A stretch of DNA of 64,000 bases from Polynucleobacter antarcticus (GCF_013307245.1 NZ_CP028941.1:248001-312000); one strand, 5' to 3'. Counted from the stretch's first letter, positions 1-10,110 are shown. A program made the numbers and translations. The notes: generated by a model from the letters alone, not told the origin.

Positions 1-437
1 GCATGCATGATCCCCCAGACGGTGCCAAAGAGGCCAATATAAGGGGATACAGAGCCAACCGATGCTAGGAAAGGCAGGTTGGCCTCAAGTAGGTCCATCT
101 CGCGCTGGTAGGTCGCTTTCATGGCACGACGGGCAGCATCGATTTCGCGGACTTTGATGAACTCCTCCATGCCGGCTTCGAAAATGTGTTCCAAAACAGC
201 ATTACTGCGATTATTGCGTTTGGATGCACCTAAAAGCGTATTGAGGTCACCACCAGACCAAAAATCTCGCTCAAAACGCTCTGTATCTCGTCGCACGCTG
301 CGTAATACCGCCGTTTTCTTGAAAATAATCGTCCATGAGGCTACGGAGAGTCCGATTAATAACAACATTACCAACTGTACTAATAGGCTGGCATTGAGGA
401 TGAGAGAGAGAAATGAGAGGTCTTGAGTAGGGGTCAT
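1..437 (-). CDS. tolQ: Tol-Pal system proton channel subunit TolQ (partial)
   Basis: The minus-strand frame starts at the ATG complementary to 435-437 and stays open to the window edge, so only about 145 N-terminal residues are present. The translation begins MTPTQDLSFLSLI, followed by a first membrane helix (about residues 10-35), a cytoplasmic stretch rich in R and E, and the MotA/TolQ/ExbB signature SVSPYIGLFGTVWGIMHA at the cut end. TolQ forms the proton-driven inner-membrane motor of the Tol-Pal envelope system with TolR. It is transcribed divergently from glyA. A separate ExbB-type paralogue lies at 6134-6775; the SYIGLFGT-type signature and absence of an ExbD partner on this side favour TolQ, with tolR expected beyond position 1. 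Confidence 0.88.
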   Translation of the reverse strand, partial: MTPTQDLSFLSLILNASLLVQLVMLLLIGLSVASWTIIFKKTAVLRSVRRDTERFERDFWSGGDLNTLLGASKRNNRSNAVLEHIFEAGMEEFIKVREIDAARRAMKATYQREMDLLEANLPFLASVGSVSPYIGLFGTVWGIMH

Positions 438-502
438 GGTGGATTTTTGTATGATGTAGGTTGATTTTACTTAAGCAATCCAACTTCATCAGGATTATGA
501 CC

Positions 503-1747
503 ATGTTTGACCGCCAAAACACCTTAGCCAAAACCGACCCTGAATTATGGGCATCCATTCAGAATGAGAATAAACGCCAAGAAGACCATATTGAGCTGAT
601 TGCTTCTGAGAACTACACCTCTCCGGCAGTAATGCAAGCCCAGGGCTCCCAGTTGACCAATAAGTACGCCGAGGGTTATCCAGGTAAGCGTTATTACGGG
701 GGTTGTGAGTTCGTAGACGTTGCTGAGCAATTGGCGATTGATCGGGTGAAAGTCTTATTTGGTGCTGAGGCAGCAAACGTACAGCCCCATTGCGGTGCTT
801 CTGCAAACCAGGCAGTGTTCTTGGCTTTTCTAAAGCCTGGAGATACCTTTATGGGCATGAGTTTGGCTGAGGGCGGTCATTTGACCCATGGCATGGCCTT
901 GAATATGAGCGGTAAGTGGTTTAACCCTATCGCGTATGGCTTGGATAAAAACGAAGAGATTGATTACGAGCAAATGGAGCGTTTAGCTCGTGAACACAAG
1001 CCAAAACTCATTATTGCTGGCGCCTCTGCTTACTCTAGAAGAATCGATTTTGAGCGCATCGGTAAACTGGCCAAAGAAGTGGGCGCAATCTTTTTGGTGG
1101 ATATGGCCCATTACGCTGGCTTGATTGCTGCGGGCGTTTATCCCAATCCTATCCCGCATGCTGATGTCGTGACATCCACTACCCATAAAGGTTTGCGCGG
1201 CCCACGTGGCGGTATTATTTTGATGAAGGCGGAACACGAAAAGGCTATTAACTCGGCAATCTTTCCTGGCTTGCAAGGCGGCCCGTTGATGCATGTGATT
1301 GCCGCTAAGGCGACTGCTTTTAAAGAGGCATTAGAACCTAGCTTTATCGATTATCAAAAACAAGTGATTGCCAATGCAAAAGCGTTAGCGGAAACACTCA
1401 TCGAGCGAGGACTACGCATTGTTTCAGGTGGGACAGATTCTCATGTGATGTTGGTGGATTTACGTGCCAAGAAAATGACCGGTAAAGAGGCTGAGCGGAT
1501 CTTAGGCGAGGCGCATATTACTTGTAATAAAAATGGCATTCCAAACGATCCAGAAAAACCCATGGTGACAAGCGGAATTCGTTTGGGTTCACCTGCTATG
1601 ACTACCCGCGGCTTTAAAGAAGCTGAGGCGAGACAGGTTGGTCATTTTATTGCAGACGTATTAGATAACCCTACGGATGCCAATAATATTGCTAAGGTTC
1701 GTGAGCAAGTGTCTGAACTTACTAAGCGCTTTCCGGTATACGGCTAA
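503..1747 (+). CDS. glyA: serine hydroxymethyltransferase
   Basis: Interconverts serine and glycine with tetrahydrofolate, the main source of one-carbon units; cytosolic PLP enzyme. The PLP-binding motif [14 protein letters not shown] places the Schiff-base lysine at K229, the same number as in E. coli GlyA, and the length of 414 residues matches the family. An in-frame ATG exists at 461, but [10 protein letters not shown] at 503 is the usual N-terminus and has an AGGA at 491-494 with good spacing. It is followed after 18 bp by nrdR, so the two are probably co-transcribed. Confidence 0.97.
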   Translation: MFDRQNTLAKTDPELWASIQNENKRQEDHIELIASENYTSPAVMQAQGSQLTNKYAEGYPGKRYYGGCEFVDVAEQLAIDRVKVLFGAEAANVQPHCGASANQAVFLAFLKPGDTFMGMSLAEGGHLTHGMALNMSGKWFNPIAYGLDKNEEIDYEQMERLAREHKPKLIIAGASAYSRRIDFERIGKLAKEVGAIFLVDMAHYAGLIAAGVYPNPIPHADVVTSTTHKGLRGPRGGIILMKAEHEKAINSAIFPGLQGGPLMHVIAAKATAFKEALEPSFIDYQKQVIANAKALAETLIERGLRIVSGGTDSHVMLVDLRAKKMTGKEAERILGEAHITCNKNGIPNDPEKPMVTSGIRLGSPAMTTRGFKEAEARQVGHFIADVLDNPTDANNIAKVREQVSELTKRFPVYG

Positions 1748-1765
1748 AGATTAAGAAAGAATAGA

Positions 1766-2212
1766 TTGCGCTGCCCCTTTTGCCATAACGACGATACCCA
1801 AGTTCTTGATACACGGGTATCGGATGAGGGTGACACGATCCGTCGTCGGCGTCGGTGCGCTAAGTGCGATAAGCGTTTTACTACCTATGAGCGTGTAGAG
1901 TTAGTGCTACCAGCGATTGTCAAAAAGAATGGCAGTCGCGTGGAATACAGCCACGATAAATTGGCTAGTTCAATCAAATTGGCTTTGCGTAAGCGCCCAG
2001 TGTCATCTGATTTAGTAGATGAGTCGATTGGACGTATTGAAGAAAAACTCTTGAGCTTAGGTGAAAAAGAAATCGCTAGCGAGCGGGTTGGCGAACTGGT
2101 CATGCGTGAACTCAAGCGCTTAGACAAGGTAGCCTACATTCGGTTTGCTTCTGTCTATAGAAGCTTTGCCGACATTGAATCTTTTGAAAGTGCCCTTAAA
2201 GAGCTGAAGTAG
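1766..2212 (+). CDS. nrdR: transcriptional repressor NrdR
   Basis: NrdR is an ATP/dATP-sensing repressor of ribonucleotide reductase genes. The N-terminal zinc ribbon is visible as MRCPFC ... CAKC (C3, C6, C31, C34), followed by the arginine run RRRRR and the ATP-cone domain (about residues 49-139). Length of 148 residues is typical. The start is a TTG at 1766, chosen because NrdR proteins begin exactly with MRCPFC and no ATG lies nearby. It follows glyA closely and faces the HPP gene convergently 17 bp downstream. Confidence 0.96.
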   Translation: MRCPFCHNDDTQVLDTRVSDEGDTIRRRRRCAKCDKRFTTYERVELVLPAIVKKNGSRVEYSHDKLASSIKLALRKRPVSSDLVDESIGRIEEKLLSLGEKEIASERVGELVMRELKRLDKVAYIRFASVYRSFADIESFESALKELK

Positions 2213-2229
2213 TCCACACTCTCTGTGCA

Positions 2230-2769
2230 TTAATGAGCGGATGTTGGGGGACGGTTGGGATATCTCTTGCCAGTCAGGTTGTTATAGATTGCTCCGGCAA
2301 CAATCAAAAGCACTGAGTCCACCAGTACGGGGAACAGTGCAAAGCGATAGTGCAGTATTTGCCCCGAGATGACGATTAATGCCACTGCGGCTGCAGGGGG
2401 ATGAAGGCAGCGTAGACAAAACATTCCCAAAATAGATAAAGCTACTCCTGCCGGCATGCTGATGAAGGGCTCACTGACGAAATGATTTAATGTGATGCCC
2501 ACTACAGCAGAAATGCTGTTACCCCCAATGACTGCCCAGGGCTGAGCCATAGGGCTTTGAGGGATGGCAAATACGAGTAGTGCGCTGGCACCTAGCGAGG
2601 CAATAAGCCATTCATTAGTGCCGTTCAGATCACCGAGATATTTGGCAAGCACCAACACCAGCGCTAAACCGATCAGCGCTCCAAATGCAGAGCGCAATTT
2701 TTCTTGCCAAGAAACTTGCGCTTGATCACCCCCGAAGTAAAACGCACAACGCTTAAAAGCATTTTTCAC
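2230..2769 (-). CDS. HPP family membrane protein
   Basis: A 179-residue integral membrane protein with four to five hydrophobic helices. The family signature is visible near residues 130-140 as RCLHPPAAAVAL, and the earlier SLGASALLVFAIPQSPMAQPW segment (about 80-100) is also typical of the HPP family. Transport or sensing roles have been suggested for some relatives, such as nitrite transport in plant homologues, but the substrate here is unknown. It lies 25 bp downstream of adk on the same strand and may share its transcript. Confidence 0.85.
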   Translation of the reverse strand: MKNAFKRCAFYFGGDQAQVSWQEKLRSAFGALIGLALVLVLAKYLGDLNGTNEWLIASLGASALLVFAIPQSPMAQPWAVIGGNSISAVVGITLNHFVSEPFISMPAGVALSILGMFCLRCLHPPAAAVALIVISGQILHYRFALFPVLVDSVLLIVAGAIYNNLTGKRYPNRPPTSAH

Positions 2770-2794
2770 TTCAGCTGGTATGGTTCAGAGGAGT

Positions 2795-3481
<687 letters not shown>

Positions 3482-3561
3482 TTATTCTCTCGCATTACTG
3501 CGGACTTCTTTGAATATGATTGCTAGGATTATCCCTGAGAAGGTGGCTACTCGACAATTAA

Positions 3562-4320
3562 CTAGCCATTTGCCAGAAATTGACGCACTCGCTCGAGGTC
3601 ATCCGGGGTGTCCACCCCAGCAGGCGGAGCCTGGGTGGTGGTGTGAACCGCAATACGATAGCCATTCCAGAGGGCGCGTAACTGTTCTAGGGCTTCTGCT
3701 TGCTCAGGTGGGGCTGGTTCAAGGCGGGTATAGGCCTGTAAAAAATCTGCTCGATAAGCGTAAATACCTAGATGGCGTAGATGATGCGTATGGGCTTGAG
3801 TATTGCTATCCCGTACAAAAGGAATGGGTGCTCTAGAGAAATACATAGCTTCACCAGATCGATTGAGGACTACTTTCACCACATTCGGGTTGGTGATCTC
3901 AGTAACATCGGTAATAGGGGTTGCTACAGTAGATATCGCACAATCAGCATGATGCGCTAGCGTCAGAGCGACTTGATTAATGAGCTCTGGTGGAATGAGG
4001 GGTTCATCTCCCTGAACATTGACGACCAAAGTATCTGCCGAAAGTTTTAACAGTCGCGCAACTTCTGCGATGCGATCTGTGCCTGTTGGATGATCTGGGC
4101 TTGTCATGAGGCACTCAATACGATGTGCATCACAAGCTGCCTGAATTTCAGGAGAATCCGTAGCTACCACAACGCTGTGTGCTAAAGATTGCTGGGCGCG
4201 CTCTGCCACCCAAATAACCATAGGCTTACCAACAATGTCAGCGAGGGGTTTGCGAGGCAGACGAGTAGATCCCAATCTTGCCGGAATAACAACTAAAAAC
4301 TCTGGGGACTGAAGACTCAT
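3562..4320 (-). CDS. kdsB: 3-deoxy-manno-octulosonate cytidylyltransferase (CMP-Kdo synthetase)
   Basis: Activates Kdo with CTP to give CMP-Kdo for the lipid A-core linkage. The nucleotide-binding start VIPARLGSTRLPRKPL (about residues 10-25), the PTGTDRIAEV motif and VNVQGDEPLIPPELI are all KdsB signatures, and the 252-residue length is normal. It sits in the LPS/housekeeping run Trm112-lpxK upstream and adk downstream. A second, divergent KdsB-like gene lies at 47674-48420 in the O-antigen cluster; this one is taken as the housekeeping copy because of its context. Confidence 0.96.
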   Translation of the reverse strand: MSLQSPEFLVVIPARLGSTRLPRKPLADIVGKPMVIWVAERAQQSLAHSVVVATDSPEIQAACDAHRIECLMTSPDHPTGTDRIAEVARLLKLSADTLVVNVQGDEPLIPPELINQVALTLAHHADCAISTVATPITDVTEITNPNVVKVVLNRSGEAMYFSRAPIPFVRDSNTQAHTHHLRHLGIYAYRADFLQAYTRLEPAPPEQAEALEQLRALWNGYRIAVHTTTQAPPAGVDTPDDLERVRQFLANG

Positions 4321-4358
4321 TTAGCTAGCAATAAGAGAGGGAAATAAACGAAACAACT

Positions 4359-4547
4359 TCATTTCAATGCGCTGAGCTCATCAGCAGTAATGCTACGTGC
4401 CTCATCAACTAGCATGACTGGGATGTCATTACGAATAGGATATGCCAAGTGATCTGCCTTGCAAATTAATTCATTATTTTCCCCATCCCAATGCAAAGCA
4501 CTTTTGCATAAAGGGCAGACTAAGATATTGAGTAAGCGCTTATCCAT
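4359..4547 (-). CDS. Trm112-like small zinc-ribbon protein (YcaR type)
   Basis: A 62-residue protein with the pattern LNILVCPLCKSALHWD near the N-terminus and IPVMLVDEAR near the C-terminus, diagnostic of the Trm112/YcaR family. In this copy only the CPLC pair is present as cysteine metal-ligand candidates, with one further cysteine in the LICKADH segment. It lies between lpxK (10 bp upstream) and kdsB (38 bp downstream), the standard place for this gene in proteobacteria. Its molecular role in bacteria is not settled. Confidence 0.9.
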   Translation of the reverse strand: MDKRLLNILVCPLCKSALHWDGENNELICKADHLAYPIRNDIPVMLVDEARSITADELSALK

Positions 4548-4557
4548 GTAGATTCTT

Positions 4558-5649
4558 TTATAAAGTGTATTGATGAGGATCGGGTCTTTGCAAAATCGAC
4601 TGCAACCACTCCGCTAAATTATGTGGAATTCTGAGATGCATGGGTACCACCCAAATACGCTCATCCTTAATTAAGGAACATTTTACGGCATCCTTCTCGG
4701 TAATGAGAATGCACTTCGCATCTATAGAGGAAAAGAATTCCGTTGTGAAGGTGTTATGGTCAGGTAAGGCGATGCCTTGCGCGCCAATGCCATGTCTTAG
4801 CAAGTCATCAAAAAATCGCTGGGGATTGCCAATGGCTGCTACAGCAGTCATTTGGTCTGGTGTGAAAGCTTGCGCAATCGACTCAAGAGATTGGGTATTT
4901 TCGCTATTGATGAGTTGATAAGGGGTACCCAGTTCACTATGTAAAGTAAAGGCACGGCGCCCAAGTAGATATTCATCCACCGATGATGGTGTTGATTGGC
5001 CGCCTGTGATTAAGGTGGCATCTCTTTCGCGGCTTGCAGGTTCCCGTAAGGGGCCGGCTGGGATTAAAAAGCCATTACCTTCACCTCTCTGATCCCGCAC
5101 GACGAACTCCACATCGCGACCCCCTTCACGCGCCGGCCAACGTGCCAAGCCACTGTGCTGCAAACCATCATCACTGATGATGACGTTGACTGTCGGGTTT
5201 TGTTTGAGTAGGGCTGCAATGCTTTTACTTCGTTTGGGATAGACCCATAACGGAAATTGATAGCGTGTACGCTTTACAATCAGGACGGGTTCATCACCTA
5301 CCAGTGCTGGATCTGAATCGGCATGAACCTGAGTGGGTACAAGGAGTGTGCCTGCACCGTAGCCCCTACTGATAATGCCTGGCTGCCAACCTGCTTGTGC
5401 TAAAGACTCGGCTAAGGCAATGACAATCGGTGTTTTGCCAGTCCCCCCTACACGAATGTTGCCCACAATAATGACGGGTATCCGTCGCGATGTTTTATTT
5501 GAAATACCTAAGTCATCTATGAGTTTGCGCGCGCGGATTAAAAGTCCATAAATCCAAGATAGTGGCCACAGTAAAAAACTGATTGGCCCACGCCGCTCCC
5601 AAAACTTGGGTGCCTTGCGAAAGAAAGCGGAGTCTGTAAATAAGGCCAT
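4558..5649 (-). CDS. lpxK: tetraacyldisaccharide 4'-kinase
   Basis: Phosphorylates the 4' position of the lipid A disaccharide precursor at the inner membrane. The N-terminal hydrophobic segment (ISFLLWPLSWIYGLLI) anchors it, and the P-loop NIRVGGTGKTPIVIALAE follows at about residues 63-80. The ISDDGLQH motif is another LpxK hallmark. The length of 363 residues is slightly above average. The exbB-exbD-lpxK-Trm112-kdsB-adk run is collinear on the minus strand with short spacers, suggesting one operon. Confidence 0.96.
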   Translation of the reverse strand: MALFTDSAFFRKAPKFWERRGPISFLLWPLSWIYGLLIRARKLIDDLGISNKTSRRIPVIIVGNIRVGGTGKTPIVIALAESLAQAGWQPGIISRGYGAGTLLVPTQVHADSDPALVGDEPVLIVKRTRYQFPLWVYPKRSKSIAALLKQNPTVNVIISDDGLQHSGLARWPAREGGRDVEFVVRDQRGEGNGFLIPAGPLREPASRERDATLITGGQSTPSSVDEYLLGRRAFTLHSELGTPYQLINSENTQSLESIAQAFTPDQMTAVAAIGNPQRFFDDLLRHGIGAQGIALPDHNTFTTEFFSSIDAKCILITEKDAVKCSLIKDERIWVVPMHLRIPHNLAEWLQSILQRPDPHQYTL

Positions 5650-5675
5650 GGCTAGCTTACGCGCACTCTTTATTC

Positions 5676-6137
5676 TTATTTTTTGTTTTGACTACTAAAG
5701 ACAATATTGGATAAACCCGCATCACGCGCTGCCTCTAAGGCGCTCATCACTGCTTGATGGGGTGCCCTTGCATCAGCGTCGATATGGATTTGTAGTTCTT
5801 TACCTGTAGAGCTTGTATTACGTGCCATGAGTGCTATCAGTACACTGTTGATTTGTGAGCGCTCAGTAACCTTGCCGTTAATTGCAAAACGCCCATCTCG
5901 ACTCACTGCAATATGAATTTGCCCACTTTCTGTTTGGCTTTGCGAGCCATTGGCAGTGGGCAGGGTGATGGCTAATTCTTGATAGCGTGTGAAGGTCGTA
6001 GAGATCATTAAGAAGATGAGTACGACTAAGAGTACATCTATAAAAGGAATTAAATTGATTTCAGGTTCTGCAGGCGAAGATAGCTTTCCTAAGGAAAATC
6101 TTCTTGCTGAATGCAGATTGCCCTTAAGCCAACTCAT
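5676..6137 (-). CDS. exbD: ExbD/TolR-family biopolymer transport protein
   Basis: A 153-residue protein with a single N-terminal membrane helix carrying the family aspartate (INLIPFIDVLLVVLIFLMIS, about residues 28-47) and a periplasmic domain ending DAGLSNIVFSS. ExbD/TolR proteins work with an ExbB/TolQ channel to transmit proton-motive force. The start overlaps the stop of the upstream exbB-like gene by 4 bp, consistent with translational coupling. The cargo is unknown here; this pair adjoining lpxK is common in betaproteobacteria and no tonB gene is adjacent. Confidence 0.92.
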   Translation of the reverse strand: MSWLKGNLHSARRFSLGKLSSPAEPEINLIPFIDVLLVVLIFLMISTTFTRYQELAITLPTANGSQSQTESGQIHIAVSRDGRFAINGKVTERSQINSVLIALMARNTSSTGKELQIHIDADARAPHQAVMSALEAARDAGLSNIVFSSQNKK

Positions 6138-6775
6138 GGTGCCTCTGCAGATTGAGGGTAAAGCTTTTTAAAGAGCTGTCGAGTAAATTCTTCGCATTCA
6201 TGTTGACGTTGATTTGCCATGGCCCGTAAGCCACGCCAAGCAGCTAATGCGGGTATGGCAATGAGTAGGCCGAAGGCGGTGTTGTACAGCGCTATAGAAA
6301 TGCCATGAGCGAGTTGTTGCGGGTTACCCGCTCCCCCATCGATCACACCTTGACTTCCAAAGATTTCAATCATGCCGACGACCGTACCAAAGAGGCCTAA
6401 GAGCGGCGCTACGGTAGCAATAGTGGCAAGGGCACCTAAATAACGCTCTAGCTTGAGCCAAGTGGTTTGTGCAATGGCCTGAATCTCTTCAAAGGCGATT
6501 GCTGCAGAACTGCCACTCTTTTTCTCACGTAGTAGGCCTGAAAACAGAGGGCCCATGGGGGAAAGTTGGGCAAGGGCAGTAATATCCGCCTCAGATACGG
6601 TTTTTCCCGCCGTAAGCTGATCTCCGAGGCTAAATGCAGCCTCAAGTGCGCCTTTGGGAAATAGATGAATTCGGCGCAAATACCAAGCACGCTCCAAAAT
6701 GATGGCCAGACCAATAATGGAGATAAAAAGAAGGGGCCAAATGGGCCAGCCGGCTGATAGTAAGATTGAATACAT
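6134..6775 (-). CDS. exbB: MotA/TolQ/ExbB proton channel family protein
   Basis: A 213-residue protein with three predicted membrane helices. The diagnostic segment ATVAPLLGLFGTVVGMIEIF is followed by a long helix containing the GISIALYNTAFGLLIAIPAL proton-pore motif. It precedes exbD with a 4-bp overlap and heads the exbB-exbD-lpxK-kdsB-adk run. It is a different protein from the TolQ at 1-437. The 318-bp gap upstream, shared with divergent xseA, probably holds its promoter. Confidence 0.92.
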   Translation of the reverse strand: MYSILLSAGWPIWPLLFISIIGLAIILERAWYLRRIHLFPKGALEAAFSLGDQLTAGKTVSEADITALAQLSPMGPLFSGLLREKKSGSSAAIAFEEIQAIAQTTWLKLERYLGALATIATVAPLLGLFGTVVGMIEIFGSQGVIDGGAGNPQQLAHGISIALYNTAFGLLIAIPALAAWRGLRAMANQRQHECEEFTRQLFKKLYPQSAEAP

Positions 6776-7093
6776 AAGCTAGGTACTTTAGCTCAATTGG
6801 AAACCAGTTTTCTGAAAGTTACCCTGTGGATAACTCTGTGCAAAACTTTTAGGAGCTAGGTCTGTAAGCCCTTGATTGACCGTTAATCGGGAGCTCATTT
6901 GCTGGTCTAGCTCAAAAAGTGCTTTAAAAATAGCCTATATTAATCAATGACTTATAAATATAATGTAGTACTTGTAGGGGGCAATGGGTAAGTAACTACT
7001 TACTTTTTGGTATTAAACCAAGGGCAAATCTGTTCCTGTGGATATTTATTGGTCGCAAAGCCATATGGCTATATAGAAAAAGAGAAAAAATAG
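6776..7093. other. intergenic region with two DnaA-box-like 9-mers
   Basis: This 318-bp divergent spacer between exbB and xseA has no convincing ORF. It contains TGTGGATAA at 6825-6833 (the perfect complement of the DnaA box TTATCCACA) and TGTGGATAT at 7037-7045 (one mismatch). Two copies in the same orientation in a short AT-rich gap are mildly notable but can occur by chance. Divergent promoters for both flanking genes must also lie here; I cannot assign -35/-10 boxes with confidence. Confidence 0.35.
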
Positions 7094-8302
7094 TTGGAAA
7101 TATCAAGGGAAATTCTGAGTGTTGGCGATCTGAACCGCGCCATTGCGAGCTCCTTAGAGGAGCGCTTCGATATCGTTTGGGTTAGCGGGGAGATTTCTAA
7201 CTTCAAGGCTTATGACAGTGGACATTGGTACTTCTCCCTCAAGGACGAAGAAGGGCAAATTCGTAGTGTGATGTTTCGGGGGCGCAATAGCCAGGTTGGT
7301 TTCCTGCCCCAATCTGGGGATTTAGTAGAAGTCAGTGCCAGTCTAGGAATGTATGTACCTAGGGGCGATATTCAACTTACCATCCAGACGCTCAGACGGG
7401 CGGGTATGGGAGGTCTTTACGAAGCCTTCTTAAAACTCAAGGCCAAGCTGGCTAAAGCGGGTTTATTTGATGCAGAGCGCAAACAAGAAATACCCACCCA
7501 CCCCAGATCGATTGGCATTATTACTTCACCCCAAGCCGCGGCATTAAAAGATGTGTTGAGTACCTTGGCGAGACGAGCTCCCCATATTCCGATTGTGATT
7601 TACCCCACCTTGGTTCAGGGGACTGATGCACCTAGAGGAATCATTGCTGCACTTCACGCCGCTGAAAAAGAGCAGGCTGTGGATGTGATTTTATTGGTGA
7701 GGGGTGGCGGCAGTATTGAAGATTTGTGGGCCTTTAATGATGAGCAGTTGGCTTATGCCATCGCGCAGTCTCCCATTCCGGTAGTGAGTGGTGTCGGCCA
7801 TGAAACCGATACGACGATTGCAGATTTTGTTGCAGACCTCAGAGCACCCACTCCAACAGGTGCTGCGGAATTAGCAGCACCACGTAAAGACCAGCTATTA
7901 CAAGAGCTTGCAGCAATTGAGCAAGCCCTCTTGCAAAGAGTCACTCAGCGCGTAGAGCGCGAGGCTCAAACTTTAGATCAGCTTGCCTTGCGATTAAGCC
8001 ATGCATTGCCGAACCCAGAGCGGATGCGTGAACAAATACGCCACTGGCAACAACGACTCAATCAGGCTTGGATAGTGCGAGTCGATTCATGGAAAAGAAC
8101 GCAAAGCCACCAGCAACAACAATTAGAAATGCTCAATCCACAACGCACATTGGAGCGGGGTTATGCCGTTGTACTAAATACTAAAGAAGGTATTCACGCA
8201 GTGCGCAAGCCTAAGGAGCTGTGTCTGAATATAGATTTTGAAATTCGCTTAGCTGAGGGGGTAGCGAGCGTACAGTTTGCAACAATCACACCCGAGAAAT
8301 GA
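7094..8302 (+). CDS. xseA: exodeoxyribonuclease VII large subunit
   Basis: Large subunit of the single-strand-specific exonuclease VII. The N-terminal OB-fold starts ILSVGDLNRAI and includes GEISNFKAYDSGHWYFSLKD. The catalytic domain carries IGIITSPQAAALKDVL, VILLVRGGGSIEDLWAFND and PVVSGVGHETDTTIADFVAD, all family signatures. The start is a TTG immediately after an in-frame TAG, so no upstream extension is possible. At 402 residues it is shorter in the coiled-coil region than E. coli XseA. The small subunit xseB is not adjacent. Confidence 0.95.
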   Translation: MEISREILSVGDLNRAIASSLEERFDIVWVSGEISNFKAYDSGHWYFSLKDEEGQIRSVMFRGRNSQVGFLPQSGDLVEVSASLGMYVPRGDIQLTIQTLRRAGMGGLYEAFLKLKAKLAKAGLFDAERKQEIPTHPRSIGIITSPQAAALKDVLSTLARRAPHIPIVIYPTLVQGTDAPRGIIAALHAAEKEQAVDVILLVRGGGSIEDLWAFNDEQLAYAIAQSPIPVVSGVGHETDTTIADFVADLRAPTPTGAAELAAPRKDQLLQELAAIEQALLQRVTQRVEREAQTLDQLALRLSHALPNPERMREQIRHWQQRLNQAWIVRVDSWKRTQSHQQQQLEMLNPQRTLERGYAVVLNTKEGIHAVRKPKELCLNIDFEIRLAEGVASVQFATITPEK

Positions 8303-8330
8303 TATAGATTAAGACAAACTTATTTAAAGT

Positions 8331-8750
8331 CTATGCTGCAACTGTCACTTCAATGTGGTAACCGAGTACATTCGCAGCAGCCTCAATCTGATCAAACTTA
8401 GACGCATGTTTTAGATCAAATAATCTATCGATTTGGGGCATGTGCCATCCCAAACGGCGGGCTAACTCTGTTTTTTTAATGCCTTCATCCATCATAGCTT
8501 GATACACCCCTAACTTTGCCGATTCTAGTGCGGATGGAGAAATGAGTTTTTGACCTCGTTTTGCTTTGCTGGGTTTGGGCAATGCTTTACGTGCATCTAC
8601 ATAAAAAGATAAGCCCGTTTCAAGGGCATCCACAGCGTTATTAAGGGCTTCTACCTCATTTTTCCCAAAAGTAATTGCTTCGGGGATGTCTTTAAATGTT
8701 ACCAAGACATGACGACCATCTTTTGTGAGTGTTACTGGAAATTTAAACAT
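8331..8750 (-). CDS. hicB: type II antitoxin, HicB family
   Basis: A 139-residue two-domain antitoxin. The N-terminal partial-RNase-H HicB fold is seen in FKFPVTLTKDGRHVLVTFKD and the EALNNAVDALETGLSFYV helix; the C-terminal helix-turn-helix (about residues 85-135) includes KKTELARRLGWHMPQIDRLF. HicB neutralises HicA mRNA interferase and represses the operon. It starts 9 bp downstream of hicA behind a strong GGGGGGA-type ribosome site. The pair sits between xseA and murB. Confidence 0.93.
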   Translation of the reverse strand: MFKFPVTLTKDGRHVLVTFKDIPEAITFGKNEVEALNNAVDALETGLSFYVDARKALPKPSKAKRGQKLISPSALESAKLGVYQAMMDEGIKKTELARRLGWHMPQIDRLFDLKHASKFDQIEAAANVLGYHIEVTVAA

Positions 8751-8759
8751 ATCCCCCCT

Positions 8760-8939
8760 TTATTTCAAGCCAAGTTGGCGTTTTATTGCAGATTCAAGAC
8801 CCTTACCAAGCTCAGTTGTTCCATGCATTGGAAGAGTAGATTTCCGACCATTTAAAAGTACTTTTAGGTGAGAGCCCTTTCCAGGGAGAAAAATTGCACC
8901 CTGTTGCTCAAGCCATTTTTTCATTTCTTTTGAATTCAT
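8760..8939 (-). CDS. hicA: type II toxin, HicA family mRNA interferase
   Basis: A 59-residue ORF read directly from the minus strand: it starts MNSKEMKKWLEQQGA and ends SAIKRQLGLK. The double-stranded-RNA-binding-like fold with the catalytic histidine in PGKGSHLKV (H24) and the GRKSTLPMHG segment are classical HicA features. HicA cleaves mRNA and is held inactive by HicB, encoded 9 bp downstream. Toxin-first order is normal for hicAB. Confidence 0.9.
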   Translation of the reverse strand: MNSKEMKKWLEQQGAIFLPGKGSHLKVLLNGRKSTLPMHGTTELGKGLESAIKRQLGLK

Positions 8940-9069
8940 GTATATATTAACATATCTGTTGTGTTTCTGAGAATCGCAATTAAATGGATCTCATATTTTT
9001 TGACATGAAATATTATCTCGGAGTGCAATACCCATCCTGACAAAACAGTTGGGCGGGCTTATTCAGCCT

Positions 9070-10110
9070 TTAAAGGATGCTGGGCTCAATCGTTAACTGC
9101 ACACCAAATTTTTCCTTTACCTGATACTGAATCAGGCTGGCGAGTTCGAGAATATCGGCAGCGCTAGCTCCACCATGATTGACTAATACGAGTGCCTGTT
9201 TCTCATAGACACCAACAGGCCCGATCTGCTTACCTTTGAATCCACACTGATCTATCAGCCAACCTGCTGCGAGCTTTCGTTTGCCCATTGCATCTGCATA
9301 AGACACTAAGTCTGGAAACTGTGCGATGAGTGCAGCATGTTGTTCTTGTGCTACTACGGGGTTATGGAAAAAACTTCCGGCATTACCAATGACCTTAGGG
9401 TCAGGCAATTTTTGCATTCGAATCTTACATACTGCAGTAAAGATTTGCTCAGCATTTAGCTTAGATTCTTGATCTGCAAAATACTTTGCTAAGTCAGCAT
9501 AGTGAATGCGTGCTTGCCAGGCTTTGGGTATTTGAAAGACCACCTTCGTCACGATAAAGCGCGTAGGGTGTTGTTTCAAGTAACTATCGCGATAGGCAAA
9601 CTGGCAGGCCTCTTGAGAGAGCGTAACAAAGGCTTGGGCCACAGAATCAAAAGCTTCGATATGGTCGATGTATTGACCTACCTCAACCCCATAGGCCCCA
9701 ATATTCTGAATCGGGGCAGCACCTACTGTGCCGGGAATGAGTGCCAAGTTTTCAAGACCAGGTAAATCCTGCTCTAGTGTCCAGGCTACCAGTTCATGCC
9801 AATTAACTCCTGCCCCCACTGCGAGTAGTGTGTTCTTTTCATCGGCATGAATAATTTCTTGGCCACTAATATTCATGAGTAGGGTGGCGCCATCCAGCTG
9901 CTTTGGCAGAATGACATTGCTGCCACCACCAAGCACTCTCCATGTACGTTTTTGCTCTTCTAGCGTTCTTATAAGGCTAGGGAGTTGATCGCTAGCAGTA
10001 ATCTCATAAGCCGACTCAGCCATACAATCCAAACCCAGAGTATTGCGATGCTTGAGACCCATAGGAGCGGTTAATTTTGCTGGTGGGGGCGCATTTTTAG
10101 CGGAGTTCAT
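9070..10110 (-). CDS. murB: UDP-N-acetylenolpyruvoylglucosamine reductase
   Basis: Reduces UDP-GlcNAc-enolpyruvate to UDP-MurNAc for peptidoglycan synthesis, using FAD and NADPH. The FAD-binding segments VLGGGSNVILPK and LIPGTVGAAPIQNIGAYGVE, and the catalytic segment GNAGSFFHNPVV (the serine proton donor), are present. The domain after the last motif makes it a type I MurB of 346 residues, as in E. coli. The first ATG gives an N-terminal extension of about 20 residues before the usual HNTLGL-like start, so a slightly later start is possible. Confidence 0.96.
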   Translation of the reverse strand: MNSAKNAPPPAKLTAPMGLKHRNTLGLDCMAESAYEITASDQLPSLIRTLEEQKRTWRVLGGGSNVILPKQLDGATLLMNISGQEIIHADEKNTLLAVGAGVNWHELVAWTLEQDLPGLENLALIPGTVGAAPIQNIGAYGVEVGQYIDHIEAFDSVAQAFVTLSQEACQFAYRDSYLKQHPTRFIVTKVVFQIPKAWQARIHYADLAKYFADQESKLNAEQIFTAVCKIRMQKLPDPKVIGNAGSFFHNPVVAQEQHAALIAQFPDLVSYADAMGKRKLAAGWLIDQCGFKGKQIGPVGVYEKQALVLVNHGGASAADILELASLIQYQVKEKFGVQLTIEPSIL

